A stretch of 64,000 nt of DNA from CAWKPF01 sp963851415 (GCA_963851415.1 CAWKPF010000003.1:2356001-2420000); one strand, 5' to 3'. Numbered from the stretch's first letter, positions 31,860 through 39,721 are shown. A program made the numbers and translations. Notes: generated by a model from the sequence alone, not told the origin.

Positions 31860-31928
31860 GGCGTCTAACAACGGAATGGAGCGGACAGCTACAAGTAGCT
31901 GCCGCTCATCCTTGGTCCGTTAGGAGGC
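31860..31928 (+). repeat. attC29
   Basis: R'' GTCTAAC (31863-31869), R' GTTAGGA (31919-31925). Short type B site. GGCGTCTAAC nearly complements the cassette start TTAGATGCC. Confidence 0.88.
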
Positions 31929-31935
31929 ATGGGGT

Positions 31936-33120
31936 GTGGCTGCTGTAACGCACATCGCCGGTTTGGTCGCTCCGCGTTTCGGAGAGGTGCGCACCCTGTT
32001 CGAGCGTAACTTTGCCGAAGGCGGCGAGATCGGCGCCGCCATCGCGGCGTACTGGAAGGGAGAGAAGGTCGTGGATCTGTGGGGCGGCCGCCGCACGCCC
32101 GAGGGTGACGCACCATGGAAGGAAGACACGATGGTCGTCGTCATGTCCACGACCAAGGGCCTCTCGGCGATGACGCTGGCGGTGGCGAATGCGCGCGGCT
32201 GGCTCGACTACGATGCCCCAGTGGCGCGCTACTGGCCCGAGTTCGCGCAGAATGGCAAGGCCGAGATTACGGTGCGCCAGCTCCTCGGGCACGAGGCAGG
32301 GCTCGTGCTGCTCGACGAGAAGCTAACGCTCGAGAAGCTGCGCGATCTCGACAACGTGGCGCACCTGCTCGCGCGCCAGCGGCCGGCGTGGCCGCCCGGT
32401 ACGCGTCATGGCTATCACACGATGACGCTCGGGCTCTACATGCAGGAGCTGATTCGTCGGGTCGACCCGGCCCACCGCACGCTCGGGTGCTTCTTTCACG
32501 ACGAAATCGCCGCACCGCTTGATCTCGAGTTCTATATCGGGCTGCCGCGAGAGATTCCCGACGAGCGCATCGCAAGGGTCAAGCCGCTCTCCCCGTGGCG
32601 CGGCCTGCTGGCGCTGCGCTACACCCCGATTGCGGTAACCATGAAGATGATCAGGCCGGGCTCCCTGCTTCGCAGATCGTTCATGGGGCTGGGCGTCGAC
32701 CCGAACGACCGAGGCTACCTGGAGGTCGAGGTGCCCGCGGGCAACGGAGTGGGTACGGCGCGCGCGATCGCGCGAGCCTATTGCGCCTTCGCCGAAGGCG
32801 GCGCCGAACTCGGCATCACGCCGGAGGTGTTCGCTCGCATCACCGCGCCGCCCATAGTTGCGCGGCCCGTGGACGAGGTGCTCGGCGTGCCGAGCTACTT
32901 CTCGCTCGGCTTCCTGCGGCCCGGTCCCACGGTGGGGTTCGGCTCGGGCCCGCGCGCGTTCGGCTCGCCGGGTGCGGGAGGATCGTTCGCGTTCGCCGAT
33001 CCCGACGTGCGGCTGGGTTATGCCTACGTGATGAACAAGCTGGACTTCTATCTGGAGAACGATCCTCGCGAAAAGGCTTTGCGCGACGCGGTATACCGCG
33101 CCATTGGGCTCGAGCACTGA
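31936..33120 (+). CDS. Cassette 30: serine beta-lactamase-like esterase (family VIII type)
   Basis: 394 residues from GTG. The SxxK motif is S71-T-T-K74 (VVMSTTKGLSAMTL), with GHEAGL and a downstream Tyr near residue 155 (HGYHTMTLG), the arrangement of class C beta-lactamase-fold esterases (EstB-like). No KTG/HTG box is evident, so beta-lactam resistance is unlikely. No signal peptide, so cytoplasmic. The gene has strong G/C third positions and a different attC type from its neighbours, suggesting capture from another integron. Confidence 0.85.
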   Translation: MAAVTHIAGLVAPRFGEVRTLFERNFAEGGEIGAAIAAYWKGEKVVDLWGGRRTPEGDAPWKEDTMVVVMSTTKGLSAMTLAVANARGWLDYDAPVARYWPEFAQNGKAEITVRQLLGHEAGLVLLDEKLTLEKLRDLDNVAHLLARQRPAWPPGTRHGYHTMTLGLYMQELIRRVDPAHRTLGCFFHDEIAAPLDLEFYIGLPREIPDERIARVKPLSPWRGLLALRYTPIAVTMKMIRPGSLLRRSFMGLGVDPNDRGYLEVEVPAGNGVGTARAIARAYCAFAEGGAELGITPEVFARITAPPIVARPVDEVLGVPSYFSLGFLRPGPTVGFGSGPRAFGSPGAGGSFAFADPDVRLGYAYVMNKLDFYLENDPREKALRDAVYRAIGLEH

Positions 33121-33157
33121 AGATGACGAGCGCCACGGGTTGCGGGCGACAGGACGT

Positions 33158-33229
33158 GCCTCCTAACAAGCCGATGAAGCTGACGGTCGCCTGCGGCGCC
33201 CGCAGCTTATCGGCAACGCGTTGGGCGTC
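33158..33229 (+). repeat. attC30 (type E)
   Basis: R'' TCCTAAC (33161-33167) complements the cassette start TTAGGAGG over 8 bases; R' GTTGGGC (33220-33226). Arms GCCGATGAAGCTGAC / CAGCTTATCGGC are unlike types A-C and typical of other bacterial integron lineages. Confidence 0.88.
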
Positions 33230-33260
33230 TGGGCGAACACTCCTCAGGCGGCGGCACTGG

Positions 33261-33266
33261 TAGAAT
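33261..33266 (+). promoter_or_regulatory. -10 hexamer TAGAAT of cassette 31 (leaderless)
   Basis: TAGAAT ends 6 nt before the hicB ATG (33273). Confidence 0.6.
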
Positions 33267-33272
33267 CGCCGC

Positions 33273-33494
33273 ATGAGTGAGCAAAACCGTAGCTTCACGG
33301 CAGTCGTCCAGCGCGATCTGGATACCGGGCTCTACGTGGGGTACATCCCCGGATTCCCAGGCGCACATACCCAGGCCGCAACGTTGGACGAACTGAACAG
33401 CAACCTACGTGAGGTCCTCGACATGCTTCTCGAGGACGGCGACCCCACGCTCGAAGCCGAGTTCGTCGGCATCCAACAGGTTCTTGTCGGCTAG
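33273..33494 (+). CDS. hicB: Cassette 31: HicB-family antitoxin
   Basis: 73 residues: FTAVVQRDLDTGLYVGYIPGFPGAHTQA and TLDELNSNLREVLDMLLED, the degenerate RNase H fold of HicB. It lacks the C-terminal DNA-binding domain of longer HicB proteins. hicB precedes hicA here, the less common gene order. Intact. Confidence 0.9.
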   Translation: MSEQNRSFTAVVQRDLDTGLYVGYIPGFPGAHTQAATLDELNSNLREVLDMLLEDGDPTLEAEFVGIQQVLVG

Positions 33495-33497
33495 ACC

Positions 33498-33721
33498 GTG
33501 GGTAACATCCCGGTTCTGAAGCCGCGCGAAGTCGTCGCGGTTCTCGCGGGCTCGGTTTCGAGGAAGTGCGACAGCGCGGCTCCCACAAGCAGTTCCGGCA
33601 CCCGGACGGACGGTTCACAACGGTACCGTTCCATCAGGGGCGCGACATCTCGCCCACACTGCTCAGGAAGATCGCAGCGGACATCGGCCTCACCGATGGG
33701 GAGTTCCTTCGTCACAGATAG
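33498..33721 (+). pseudogene. hicA: Cassette 31: HicA-family toxin with a frameshift
   Basis: Starts GTG (GNIPVLKPREVVAVLAG), then after a missing G near 33549 continues in the next frame as LGFEEVRQRGSHKQFRHPDG, TTVPFHQGRDISPTLLRKIAAD and LTDGEFLRH, the complete HicA fold including the catalytic His of RGSHKQF. As written the toxin is dead while HicB is intact. Stop TAG 33719-33721. Confidence 0.85.
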
Positions 33722-33753
33722 GCCTATGCAGTCAGAATGAACGCCATCGACTC

Positions 33754-33843
33754 GACGCCCAACAACACGCTCTAGAGGACGCCAACAGGTAGTCGCTTCG
33801 CTCCTTCCTGTTCGCGCCTCTGAGCTCAGGTCCGTTAGACAGC
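33754..33843 (+). repeat. attC31
   Basis: R'' GCCCAAC (33757-33763), R' GTTAGAC (33834-33840). Type A arms, AACAGG hairpin. GACGCCCAAC complements the cassette start TTGGGCGTC over 9 bases. Confidence 0.9.
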
Positions 33844-33864
33844 CTACGATCCCAGGAGGTTGCG

Positions 33865-34822
33865 GTGAGTGTGAACGAGTGGAAAGAGCAGGCCCGGTCG
33901 ATGATCGGGCAGGCTGTGCTAGCACCATCCAGCCACAGCACTCAGCCATGGTTCTTTCGAGTGTCAAAGTCGGCCATCGACCTGTGCGCTGACCGCACAC
34001 GTGCGTTGCCAGCAAACGACCCTGAAGACCGGGAGCTTGCCACCAGCTGCGGTTGCGCGCTCATGAACCTGCGCATTGCCGCCGCCAGCGCCGGCTTGGA
34101 TGTGCAGGTTCGGCTTCTGTCTGAGCCTGAAGAACCAGACCTCATAGCAAATATTTCTTTCTCGGAGCAGTCGAACGTGTCCGACGAGGACGCTCACCTT
34201 GCCGGACTTCATCGAAACTCGGCGCACCTACCGGAAACGCTTTGCGCCCCGCGAACTGAGCACACCTGCGCTCGACGAACTGGTTGAAGCGGCGAAACGA
34301 GAAGGCGGGCGCTTGGTACCGCTCGTGGCCGAAGAAGCCAGACAGCAGGCGGCACGCCTCGTCGCCGAAGGCGATGCGGCGCAGTGGGCCAATCCGAGTT
34401 GGCGGCGAGAGCTCGCCGCTTGGATGCATCCGCGACGCCGGGGTGATGGATTTAGCATTCCCGCCCTAGCGGTGCCGGTGGCCCAGATCGTTGTTCGTAC
34501 GTTCGACATGGGCGGCGGAGTCGGTGCGAAGGATCGTCAGCTCGCCGAAGCCTCCCCGCTGCTAGCGGTCCTGAGCACTGAAACCGATCATCCTCGCGAC
34601 TGGTTGGTGGTAGGCCAAGCGCTGCAACGTATCCTGCTCGTCGGCTGCAAGCACGGACTGCAGGCCTCCTATCTCAATCAGCCCGTCCAGGTTGCTTCAC
34701 TGCGGCCCAGGCTCCAAAACTTGGTGAGGGCCGGATTCCCGCAGAGTCTTCTCCGGATTGGCTACCCGCTCGAGGAGATTCCGCCCGCGCCGAGAAGAGC
34801 AGTCTCCGATGTCATCGACTAG
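33865..34822 (+). pseudogene. Cassette 32: nitroreductase-like (Acg-type) flavoprotein with a frameshift
   Basis: About 319 codons. The first frame (33865 to about 34203, GTG with AGGAGG upstream) has LAPSSHSTQPWFFRV and ADRTRALPANDPEDRELATSCG, the N-terminal Acg/nitroreductase region. After one extra G near 34204 the second frame reads FIETRRTYRKRFAPRELS, then VGQALQRILLVGCKHGLQASYLNQPV and RIGYPLEEIPPAPRRAV. Predicted FMN-binding oxidoreductase. The second frame has its own ATG (34199), but that would give a truncated protein. Confidence 0.83.
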
Positions 34823-34834
34823 AAGAAGAGTACG

Positions 34835-34924
34835 GCTGTCTAACAACCAGATGAACCTGACACCGACATTTCGCCGCTTCGCGCCCCAACGTCGGCGCAG
34901 GTTATCCAAGGTCCGTTAGCGGCG
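34835..34924 (+). repeat. attC32
   Basis: R'' GTCTAAC (34838-34844), R' GTTAGCG (34915-34921). Type C-like arms (GATGAACCTGACACC / GCGCAGGTTATCC). GGCTGTCTAAC complements the cassette start over 10 bases. Confidence 0.88.
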
Positions 34925-34936
34925 CCACGAAGGCGA

Positions 34937-34942
34937 TAGAAT
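34937..34942 (+). promoter_or_regulatory. -10 hexamer TAGAAT of cassette 33
   Basis: TAGAAT preceded by GGCGA, ending 9 nt before the ATG at 34952. Confidence 0.55.
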
Positions 34943-34951
34943 GTCCTCACG

Positions 34952-35188
34952 ATGAGCACCGCACCCACCGACTTGGAGAAGGCAGCGCTGGACATGAAGC
35001 CTGAGCTGCGCGCCAAGCTCGCAGCTCTCCTGATCCGGAGCCTCGAAGAAGTGCCGGACGTCGATGAGCGCGAGATCGAGAAGCTGTGGCTCGATGAAGC
35101 CGAAGAGCGTTGCCGCCAGATAGATGCTGGCAAGGTGGATCTCGAGGCCGCAGATGAGGTGTTGAGGGATCTTCGAGAGCGGCGTTGA
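34952..35188 (+). CDS. Cassette 33: addiction-module antitoxin (RelB-like)
   Basis: 78 residues: DLEKAALDMKPELRAKLAALLIRSLEEVP, then WLDEAEERCRQIDAGKVDLEAADEVLRDL in pieces, the same family as the cassette 15 antitoxin. The TTGA overlap with the toxin indicates coupling. Confidence 0.84.
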   Translation: MSTAPTDLEKAALDMKPELRAKLAALLIRSLEEVPDVDEREIEKLWLDEAEERCRQIDAGKVDLEAADEVLRDLRERR

Positions 35189-35499
35189 AGAACGTCCGCA
35201 TCGATCCCCTCGCTCGCCGAGAGCTCGCTGATGCCGTCGACTACTACGACGAGCAGGGCCAAGGACTCGGCGACGCGTTCCTTCTCGAGATCGCCCGCGC
35301 CCTGCAGCAACTCTCGGAAGCACCGCTGTCGTGCCCTGTTGTTCGGGGCGAGCTCCGGCGTCGCCCACTCTTTCGGTTCCCGTACTCCGTGCTGTACCGC
35401 GCCTCTGGTGATCAGGTCCAAGTGGTTGCCGTCATGCATCAACGACGGGGGCCTGCCTACATCACTAGGCGCCTGCGAGGAGACGATTCTGCCGGCTAA
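35185..35499 (+). CDS. Cassette 33: ParE/RelE-family toxin
   Basis: 104 residues from TTG: IDPLARRELADAVDYYDEQGQGLGDAF, PVVRGELRRRPLFRFPYSVLYR and VQVVAVMHQRRGPAY, all classic ParE positions. The last residues run into the attC33 core. Intact. Confidence 0.88.
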   Translation: MKNVRIDPLARRELADAVDYYDEQGQGLGDAFLLEIARALQQLSEAPLSCPVVRGELRRRPLFRFPYSVLYRASGDQVQVVAVMHQRRGPAYITRRLRGDDSAG

Positions 35500-35559
35500 C
35501 AAGCGGATCGAGCGGACAGCTACAAGTAGCTGCCGCTCATCCTCGGTCCGTTAGGCGCC
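35491..35559 (+). repeat. attC33
   Basis: R'' GGCTAAC (35494-35500), R' GTTAGGC (35550-35556). Short type B site. R'' is not an exact complement of the cassette start TTAGCG. Confidence 0.88.
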
Positions 35560-35576
35560 CCGGACAAGACCGCAGA

Positions 35577-35976
35577 ATCTCGAATAGTACGCATCGCACT
35601 TTCAAGAACTCGCTGGAGTTCCTGCCGGTCGCAGAGCTTTCTCTGTTGCCGGCCGGTCGGCGAGGGCTATGCGTGCTCTACGAGCAAGGCGACGATGGCA
35701 GCATGAATGTCGTCTACGTGGGCATGGCCCGTGCGTGGAGCGAAGACAGGAATGAAGGGCCGGCTGATGTCCCATCGCTGCGAGAAGGCAGATCACTGGA
35801 CGCACTTCTCCATCTACGAGGTGTGGGACAACATCTCAGCCGAGGAGATCGAAGAGCTGGAGGGCCTCTTTCGCCATATCCATCGGAGAGACTCCACGGC
35901 CAACGCTTTGAACAAGCAGCGCTCCTTCAGGCCTCTGGAACGTATCCGGCGCAAGGATGAAGGCGATTGGCTGTGA
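35577..35976 (+). pseudogene. Cassette 34: GIY-YIG-like nuclease gene with a frameshift
   Basis: The first frame gives FKNSLEFLPVAELSLLPAGR, then GLCVLYEQGDDGSMNVVYVGMARA (a GIY-YIG-like strand pair). After an extra T near 35735 the next frame gives GMKGRLMSHRCEKADHWTHF and SIYEVWDNISAEEIEELEGL to the stop at 35976. Together they resemble single-domain GIY-YIG nucleases. No ATG starts the first frame; ATC at 35577 lies where one is expected. Confidence 0.72.
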
Positions 35977-36031
35977 GGCTGCAGGCCGAGCGGGCGTTAC
36001 AACAGCCGACGCTAGACAGATCGTGCACGGG

Positions 36032-36120
36032 CTCGCCCAACCAGCGGATGAACCGGGCGAGAACCCGCATTCGCTTCGCTCCGCCGGGCTCTCGCCGGTT
36101 ATCCTTGGTCCGTAGACGCT
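36032..36120 (+). repeat. attC34 (R' core missing one T)
   Basis: R'' GCCCAAC (36035-36041). The R' position reads GTAGAC (36112-36117) instead of GTTAGAC. Type C arms (GATGAACCGGGCGAG / CTCGCCGGTTATCC) with an AACCCGCATTCG hairpin. Confidence 0.8.
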
Positions 36121-36151
36121 CAACAAGAGTCATGTGACCTGAGGGAATGGC

Positions 36152-36871
36152 ATGCCATCGAATGCGGTTCATCCAAAGGCAGATCAATCAGCATCCCCTC
36201 GCCATTGGCTCAGACTAGTCGTGGTGTATCTCCTAGTCCCGCTGATCCTATTTCTCTGCGGTGGCGACCTCGGCTGGTGGCAAGCATGGCTATATTCCAT
36301 GCTTATCGTGGCCACTGGTATTGGTGGGCGCATGTGGGCGGAACGGCGGCATCCCGGAATAACAGCCGAAAGACAGAATATGGAGAAGGTCCAAGGTGCA
36401 AAAGGCTGGGACAAAGTGCTTGCCCCCCTCATGGCGCTGAGCGTGAGTTTTCCACTCGTCATTGTGGCCGGGCTGGATCATCGCTTTGGCTGGTCCCCCC
36501 GGTTTCCATTGTGGACCATAGTGGTCGGCTTCCTCTTGATCGCGGTCGGATACGCTTTCGCTGCGTGGGCCTTGATCGAAAATCGCTTTTTCTCCAGCGT
36601 GGTGCGGATTCAGGTGGATCGAGGGCATGTGGTGTGCGACAGTGGTCCCTATCGGATTGTGCGACATCCAGGCTATGCTGGAAATGTGTTGGCTCTCCCG
36701 GGTATGGTGCTGGGCTTGAGCTCGACCTGGACACTTATTCCGGCGGCAGTTGCGCTAATCATCGCGGTGATTAGAACGGTGCTAGAAGACCAGGCTCTGC
36801 AGAACGAGTTGCCGGGCTATCGCGACTATGCGCGACGCGTACCCTATCGGTTGATTCCGGGGATTTACTGA
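36152..36871 (+). CDS. Cassette 35: isoprenylcysteine carboxylmethyltransferase-like membrane enzyme
   Basis: 239 residues. Hydrophobic helices at about 20-38, 45-60, 93-108, 122-148 and 190-212. The C-terminal SAM-binding motif of the ICMT/PEMT family is visible: GPYRIVRHPGYAGNVL, then E-D near ALQNELPGYRDYARRVPYRL. Predicted membrane S-adenosylmethionine-dependent methyltransferase, substrate unknown. More AT-rich than the array average. No attC follows directly; the next sequence is a fragment of cassette 23. Confidence 0.85.
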   Translation: MPSNAVHPKADQSASPRHWLRLVVVYLLVPLILFLCGGDLGWWQAWLYSMLIVATGIGGRMWAERRHPGITAERQNMEKVQGAKGWDKVLAPLMALSVSFPLVIVAGLDHRFGWSPRFPLWTIVVGFLLIAVGYAFAAWALIENRFFSSVVRIQVDRGHVVCDSGPYRIVRHPGYAGNVLALPGMVLGLSSTWTLIPAAVALIIAVIRTVLEDQALQNELPGYRDYARRVPYRLIPGIY

Positions 36872-36903
36872 AGAGGTGATCAGATAGCAGCGTCTATCGT
36901 CAT

Positions 36904-37102
36904 GTCCGAGAGCTTGCCGACAGGAACTTCGATCTCCTCAAGGAGAATCCACGCCATCCTTCTCTCCACTTCAAGAAGGTTGGGAACCTTATGGTCCGCG
37001 CGCGTTGGTCTGCAGTACCCTGCTCTCGCCGCCGAGGAGGGCGAGGACACCATCTGGTTCTGGATCGGCAATCACGATGAGTACGATCGGCTCCTCTCCT
37101 AG
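36904..37102 (+). pseudogene. Truncated copy of the cassette 23 toxin gene
   Basis: From GTCCGAGAGCTTGCC onward the sequence matches 25304-25506 almost base for base, with one extra T near 36990 that breaks the frame and a few substitutions. The 5' third and start are missing, so no toxin can be made. It continues into a copy of attC23. Confidence 0.85.
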
Positions 37103-37117
37103 GGAGGCGTCGACGCG

Positions 37118-37186
37118 CCCGCCCAACCACTGGATGGAGCGGGCAGCTACAAGTAGCTGCCGCTCATTCCAGGTTCGTTTCGTGAC
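37118..37186 (+). repeat. attC35 (copy of attC23, R' degenerate)
   Basis: R'' GCCCAAC (37121-37127), short type B arms. The R' end reads TTCGTTTCGTGAC rather than GTCCGTTGGGC, giving GTTTCGT at 37177. Confidence 0.75.
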
Positions 37187-37201
37187 CGGGAGACTCTGAC
37201 A

Positions 37202-37894
37202 ATGCCAAGGCAGCTGGAACGACACTATGCAGAGCGGATCGGTTGGCTGAGGGCAGCCGTTTTGGGCGCCAACGATGGCATCGTCTCGACAGCAAGCCTT
37301 GTCGTTGGAGTTTCGGCTGCTAGCGCCGCTCGAGGAGATGTCTTGATCGCCGGAATGGCTGGACTGGTAGCGGGTGCAATGTCAATGGCTGCAGGCGAGT
37401 ACGTGTCCGTCAGTTCTCAAGCTGACACCGAGAAAGCCGACTTGGCACGCGAGCGCCAGGAGCTTGAACAGGATGAAGACTTCGAGCGCAGTGAACTAGC
37501 AGCCATCTACGTGAACAGAGGCCTCGAGAGTTCCCTTGCAGATCAAGTGGCCGAGCAGCTGATGGCTCACGATGCACTCGGGGCGCACGCTCGTGATGAA
37601 CTTGGCCTGACTGAAACCCACAGCGCTCGCCCAATGCAGGCAGCTTTGGCTTCCGCAGGCATGTTCGCTGCCGGAGCTGCCTTGCCGTTATTCGTGTCAG
37701 TGATCAGCCCCTTTCCGCTAATCGTGCCTTCTGTAGCCGGGGGGTCACTTCTTTGTTTGGCAGTATTGGGTGGGCTTGCGGCACGAGTGGGAGGCGCGAA
37801 CATCGCGAAAGGTGCGGTTCGAGTGACGCTTTGGGGGGCCGTGGCCATGGCTGCGACAGCCGCCATCGGCGCCCTATTCGGTGCGGTTGTATGA
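37202..37894 (+). CDS. Cassette 36: VIT1/CCC1-family iron/manganese transporter
   Basis: 230 residues. The opening RIGWLRAAVLGANDGIVSTASLVVGV is the conserved first helix of VIT1/CCC1, followed by SMAAGEYVSVSSQADTEKADL (second helix and metal-binding domain start, Glu-rich ERQELEQDEDFE), then three C-terminal helices. Predicted export or sequestration of Fe2+/Mn2+. Full length for a bacterial member. Bounded by degenerate attC sites. Confidence 0.92.
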   Translation: MPRQLERHYAERIGWLRAAVLGANDGIVSTASLVVGVSAASAARGDVLIAGMAGLVAGAMSMAAGEYVSVSSQADTEKADLARERQELEQDEDFERSELAAIYVNRGLESSLADQVAEQLMAHDALGAHARDELGLTETHSARPMQAALASAGMFAAGAALPLFVSVISPFPLIVPSVAGGSLLCLAVLGGLAARVGGANIAKGAVRVTLWGAVAMAATAAIGALFGAVV

Positions 37895-37897
37895 GCA

Positions 37898-37943
37898 GAT
37901 CGGAGCCGGGCCGCTGCCGCTCGTCCTTGGTCATTTAGACGAC
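37898..37943 (+). repeat. attC36, right half only recognisable
   Basis: GCCGCTCGTCCTTGGTCATTTAGAC resembles the right half of a type B site with GGTCATTTAGAC for GGTCCGTTAGAC (core about 37934-37940). The left half is not recognisable. Confidence 0.55.
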
Positions 37944-37954
37944 GGAGAGGGTCC

Positions 37955-38272
37955 ATGGTGGTCTATGAAGTAGCTTCGACGGGTCGGCTGGATCCAGCCG
38001 AGATCGCGACGGCTTGCATAGAGAGCGGCTCGCAATCGCTGCTTCTGGGCGAGAACGCGATCCGCGAGGAGTTCTGGGATCTGAGCACAGGTGTCGCCGG
38101 GGACCTGCTTCATCGTCTCGGCAAGTACCAGATCAGGCTGGCCGGCGTCGTTCCCGAACCCGTTGCGCTCCCACTCCGCTTTCAGGAGTTCCTCCGCGAA
38201 ACCAACACCGGGAATCAGTTCCGCTTCTTTCCTACCCGGCAAGCGGCAATCGAATGGCTCGAGGCACCGTGA
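37955..38272 (+). CDS. Cassette 37: DUF4180 protein
   Basis: 105 residues: SQSLLLGENAIREEFWDLSTGVAGDLL, then YQIRLAGVVPEP and FLRETNTGNQFRFFPTRQAAIEWL, the DUF4180 pattern. Function unknown, probably a small cytoplasmic alpha/beta protein. The ATG follows GGAGAGGGTCC. Confidence 0.85.
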   Translation: MVVYEVASTGRLDPAEIATACIESGSQSLLLGENAIREEFWDLSTGVAGDLLHRLGKYQIRLAGVVPEPVALPLRFQEFLRETNTGNQFRFFPTRQAAIEWLEAP

Positions 38273-38293
38273 TCGCCCACCCCGGGCCTGTCC

Positions 38294-38363
38294 CCCGTCT
38301 AGCAATAGGATCGAGCGGACAGCTACAAGCAGCTGCCGCTCATCTTTTGGCCCGATAGGCGTC
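38294..38363 (+). repeat. attC37 (both cores mutated)
   Basis: R'' reads GTCTAGC (38297-38303) and R' GATAGGC (38354-38360) instead of GTCTAAC and GTTAGGC. Type B arms with an AGCTACAAGCAGCT hairpin. Confidence 0.75.
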
Positions 38364-38377
38364 AGAGGACTACCATC

Positions 38378-38776
38378 ATGTCTCTAGAATTGTGGGCACT
38401 ACTCTACTCTGGTCTACTTGGAATCATCCACTTATCGGCCGCGTCCTTTACCTTCAAGGCTCAGGTTGGCAACTCTTATACCGTCGGCGCGAGAGACGAG
38501 AATCTGCAGCCCGAAGGCATGGCCGCCCGAATGTATCGGGCACAACAGAACTACCTAGAAACATTTGCGATCTTCGCGGTTTTCGTGATTGTCGTTCACC
38601 TGACTGATTCGTACGGTTCTCTGAGCTATTGGGGAGCGCTCATCTACGCATCCGGCCGCACTCTGTTCCTACCGCTCTATGCGTTAGGTATCCCCTGGTT
38701 GCGCACGTTCAGCTGGAATTTCGCGACTTTCGGACTCGTGATGGTTGGCGCTCAAGCCCTTGTTGGGAATCTATGA
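38378..38776 (+). CDS. Cassette 38: MAPEG-family membrane protein
   Basis: 132 residues with four hydrophobic helices. ARMYRAQQNYLETFAIFAVF carries the MAPEG signature region (RAxxNxxE), and GRTLFLPLYALGIPWLRTF follows. MAPEG proteins include glutathione transferases and many uncharacterised bacterial members. Lower GC than neighbours. Confidence 0.88.
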   Translation: MSLELWALLYSGLLGIIHLSAASFTFKAQVGNSYTVGARDENLQPEGMAARMYRAQQNYLETFAIFAVFVIVVHLTDSYGSLSYWGALIYASGRTLFLPLYALGIPWLRTFSWNFATFGLVMVGAQALVGNL

Positions 38777-38813
38777 GCCTCATCTTGATTGATGAGGAGA
38801 AGATTGACGAGTT

Positions 38814-38928
38814 GACGCCTGACAAGGCCATGCAGCGAACCTCCCTACGCACCCCCTTCTTTGCTTGCGCAAAGAAGCTGCCGCCCGCGATCGGCCGCTT
38901 ATCGAGACGCGATGCGGCGTTCAGTGCG
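38814..38928 (+). repeat. attC38 (degenerate, type E-like)
   Basis: R''-like CGCCTGAC (38816-38823) and a probable R' GTTCAGT (38919-38925). Inside are GCGCAAAGAAG and GGCCGCTTATCG segments similar to non-A/B/C sites. Long and poorly conserved. Confidence 0.5.
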
Positions 38929-39721
38929 GCCTCGCTCGGACGGCGCTGGTGACGGCGACGCGCGTGTCGGGATTCAGGTCCCGATTCGGGTCGACTAGAT
39001 GGCCGGCCGGGAAGGCGACCTGAACGGCCGGGTCGGTCGTTCCGAGGCACAGTCGGTGGTTGTTGTCACGGTCGCCGAGATCCGCGAGCGCCGCCGGGGC
39101 GATCTCGTCGCGCGAGCCGTCCGGACGCTCCACGGTCACCCGATACAGTGTGCGCTCGGCGTCGCCGGCCTCGTCGCCGTTCGGCAGGCGCACGCCGCCG
39201 GCCCAGGTCGCCCGGACCACCTGTTCCGTGCCTGCCGGGCAGGCGGAACCCCGGCCCTGCCTGGACCATTCGTCCTCGGGGACGACCTCCGCCAGCACGA
39301 GGGTGGGCCCGGCGTCGAGCGGAATGACGTGCGTCTCCGTGCCACGAAAATTCACCGGACCGCCCATCGCTCCGTCCGAGAGCAGGTCGTCGACAACGAG
39401 CACCGTAACGGGCGGGTCGGTGTCGGCTTCGCCGAACTCACCTATGAGAAGCACGGTCCTGAGCTCACCTGCGTCGCTGGCTGGCGCGAGGGTTGCGCAC
39501 AAGGGCGTCCCTTCAGCCCCGGACCGTGTGAAAACCCGGAAGTCCTCAGGCTGGAGCGTTTGTGGATCTACCGTATGAGACAGCACGATCGGCATGCCGT
39601 CTCGACCGGATGCACCCTGGCAGATGCGATTCGCCCCGACCCCCAGGCCGTTGTCCAGCCCATAGAAGGCCGACAGCAGCCGCGCCGGTTCGCCGTTCGC
39701 AGACTGCGTGGCCGGCATCAC
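38921..39721 (-). CDS. Cassette 39: minus-strand hypothetical protein
   Basis: 266 residues read against the array direction, from GTG 39721 (followed by ATG). The translation is well behaved: IVLSHTVDPQTLQPEDFRVFTRSG, PVTVLVVDDLLSDG, RATWAGGVRLPNGDEAGDAERTLYRVTVERPDG. It resembles beta-rich extracellular proteins, but no signal is visible; the frame is open further upstream, so the start may lie before 39721. The stop overlaps the attC38 R' region. I know no family. Confidence 0.7.
   Translation of the reverse strand: MMPATQSANGEPARLLSAFYGLDNGLGVGANRICQGASGRDGMPIVLSHTVDPQTLQPEDFRVFTRSGAEGTPLCATLAPASDAGELRTVLLIGEFGEADTDPPVTVLVVDDLLSDGAMGGPVNFRGTETHVIPLDAGPTLVLAEVVPEDEWSRQGRGSACPAGTEQVVRATWAGGVRLPNGDEAGDAERTLYRVTVERPDGSRDEIAPAALADLGDRDNNHRLCLGTTDPAVQVAFPAGHLVDPNRDLNPDTRVAVTSAVRARPH

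Noticed and set aside
31936..33120. Antibiotic-resistance beta-lactamase cassette
   Set aside because: SxxK is present, but there is no signal peptide and no KTG/HTG box. It fits the family VIII esterases better.
38100..38387. ORFs reading from DUF4180 through attC37
   Set aside because: They are alternative frames of DUF4180 with low-complexity Arg/Ser translation.
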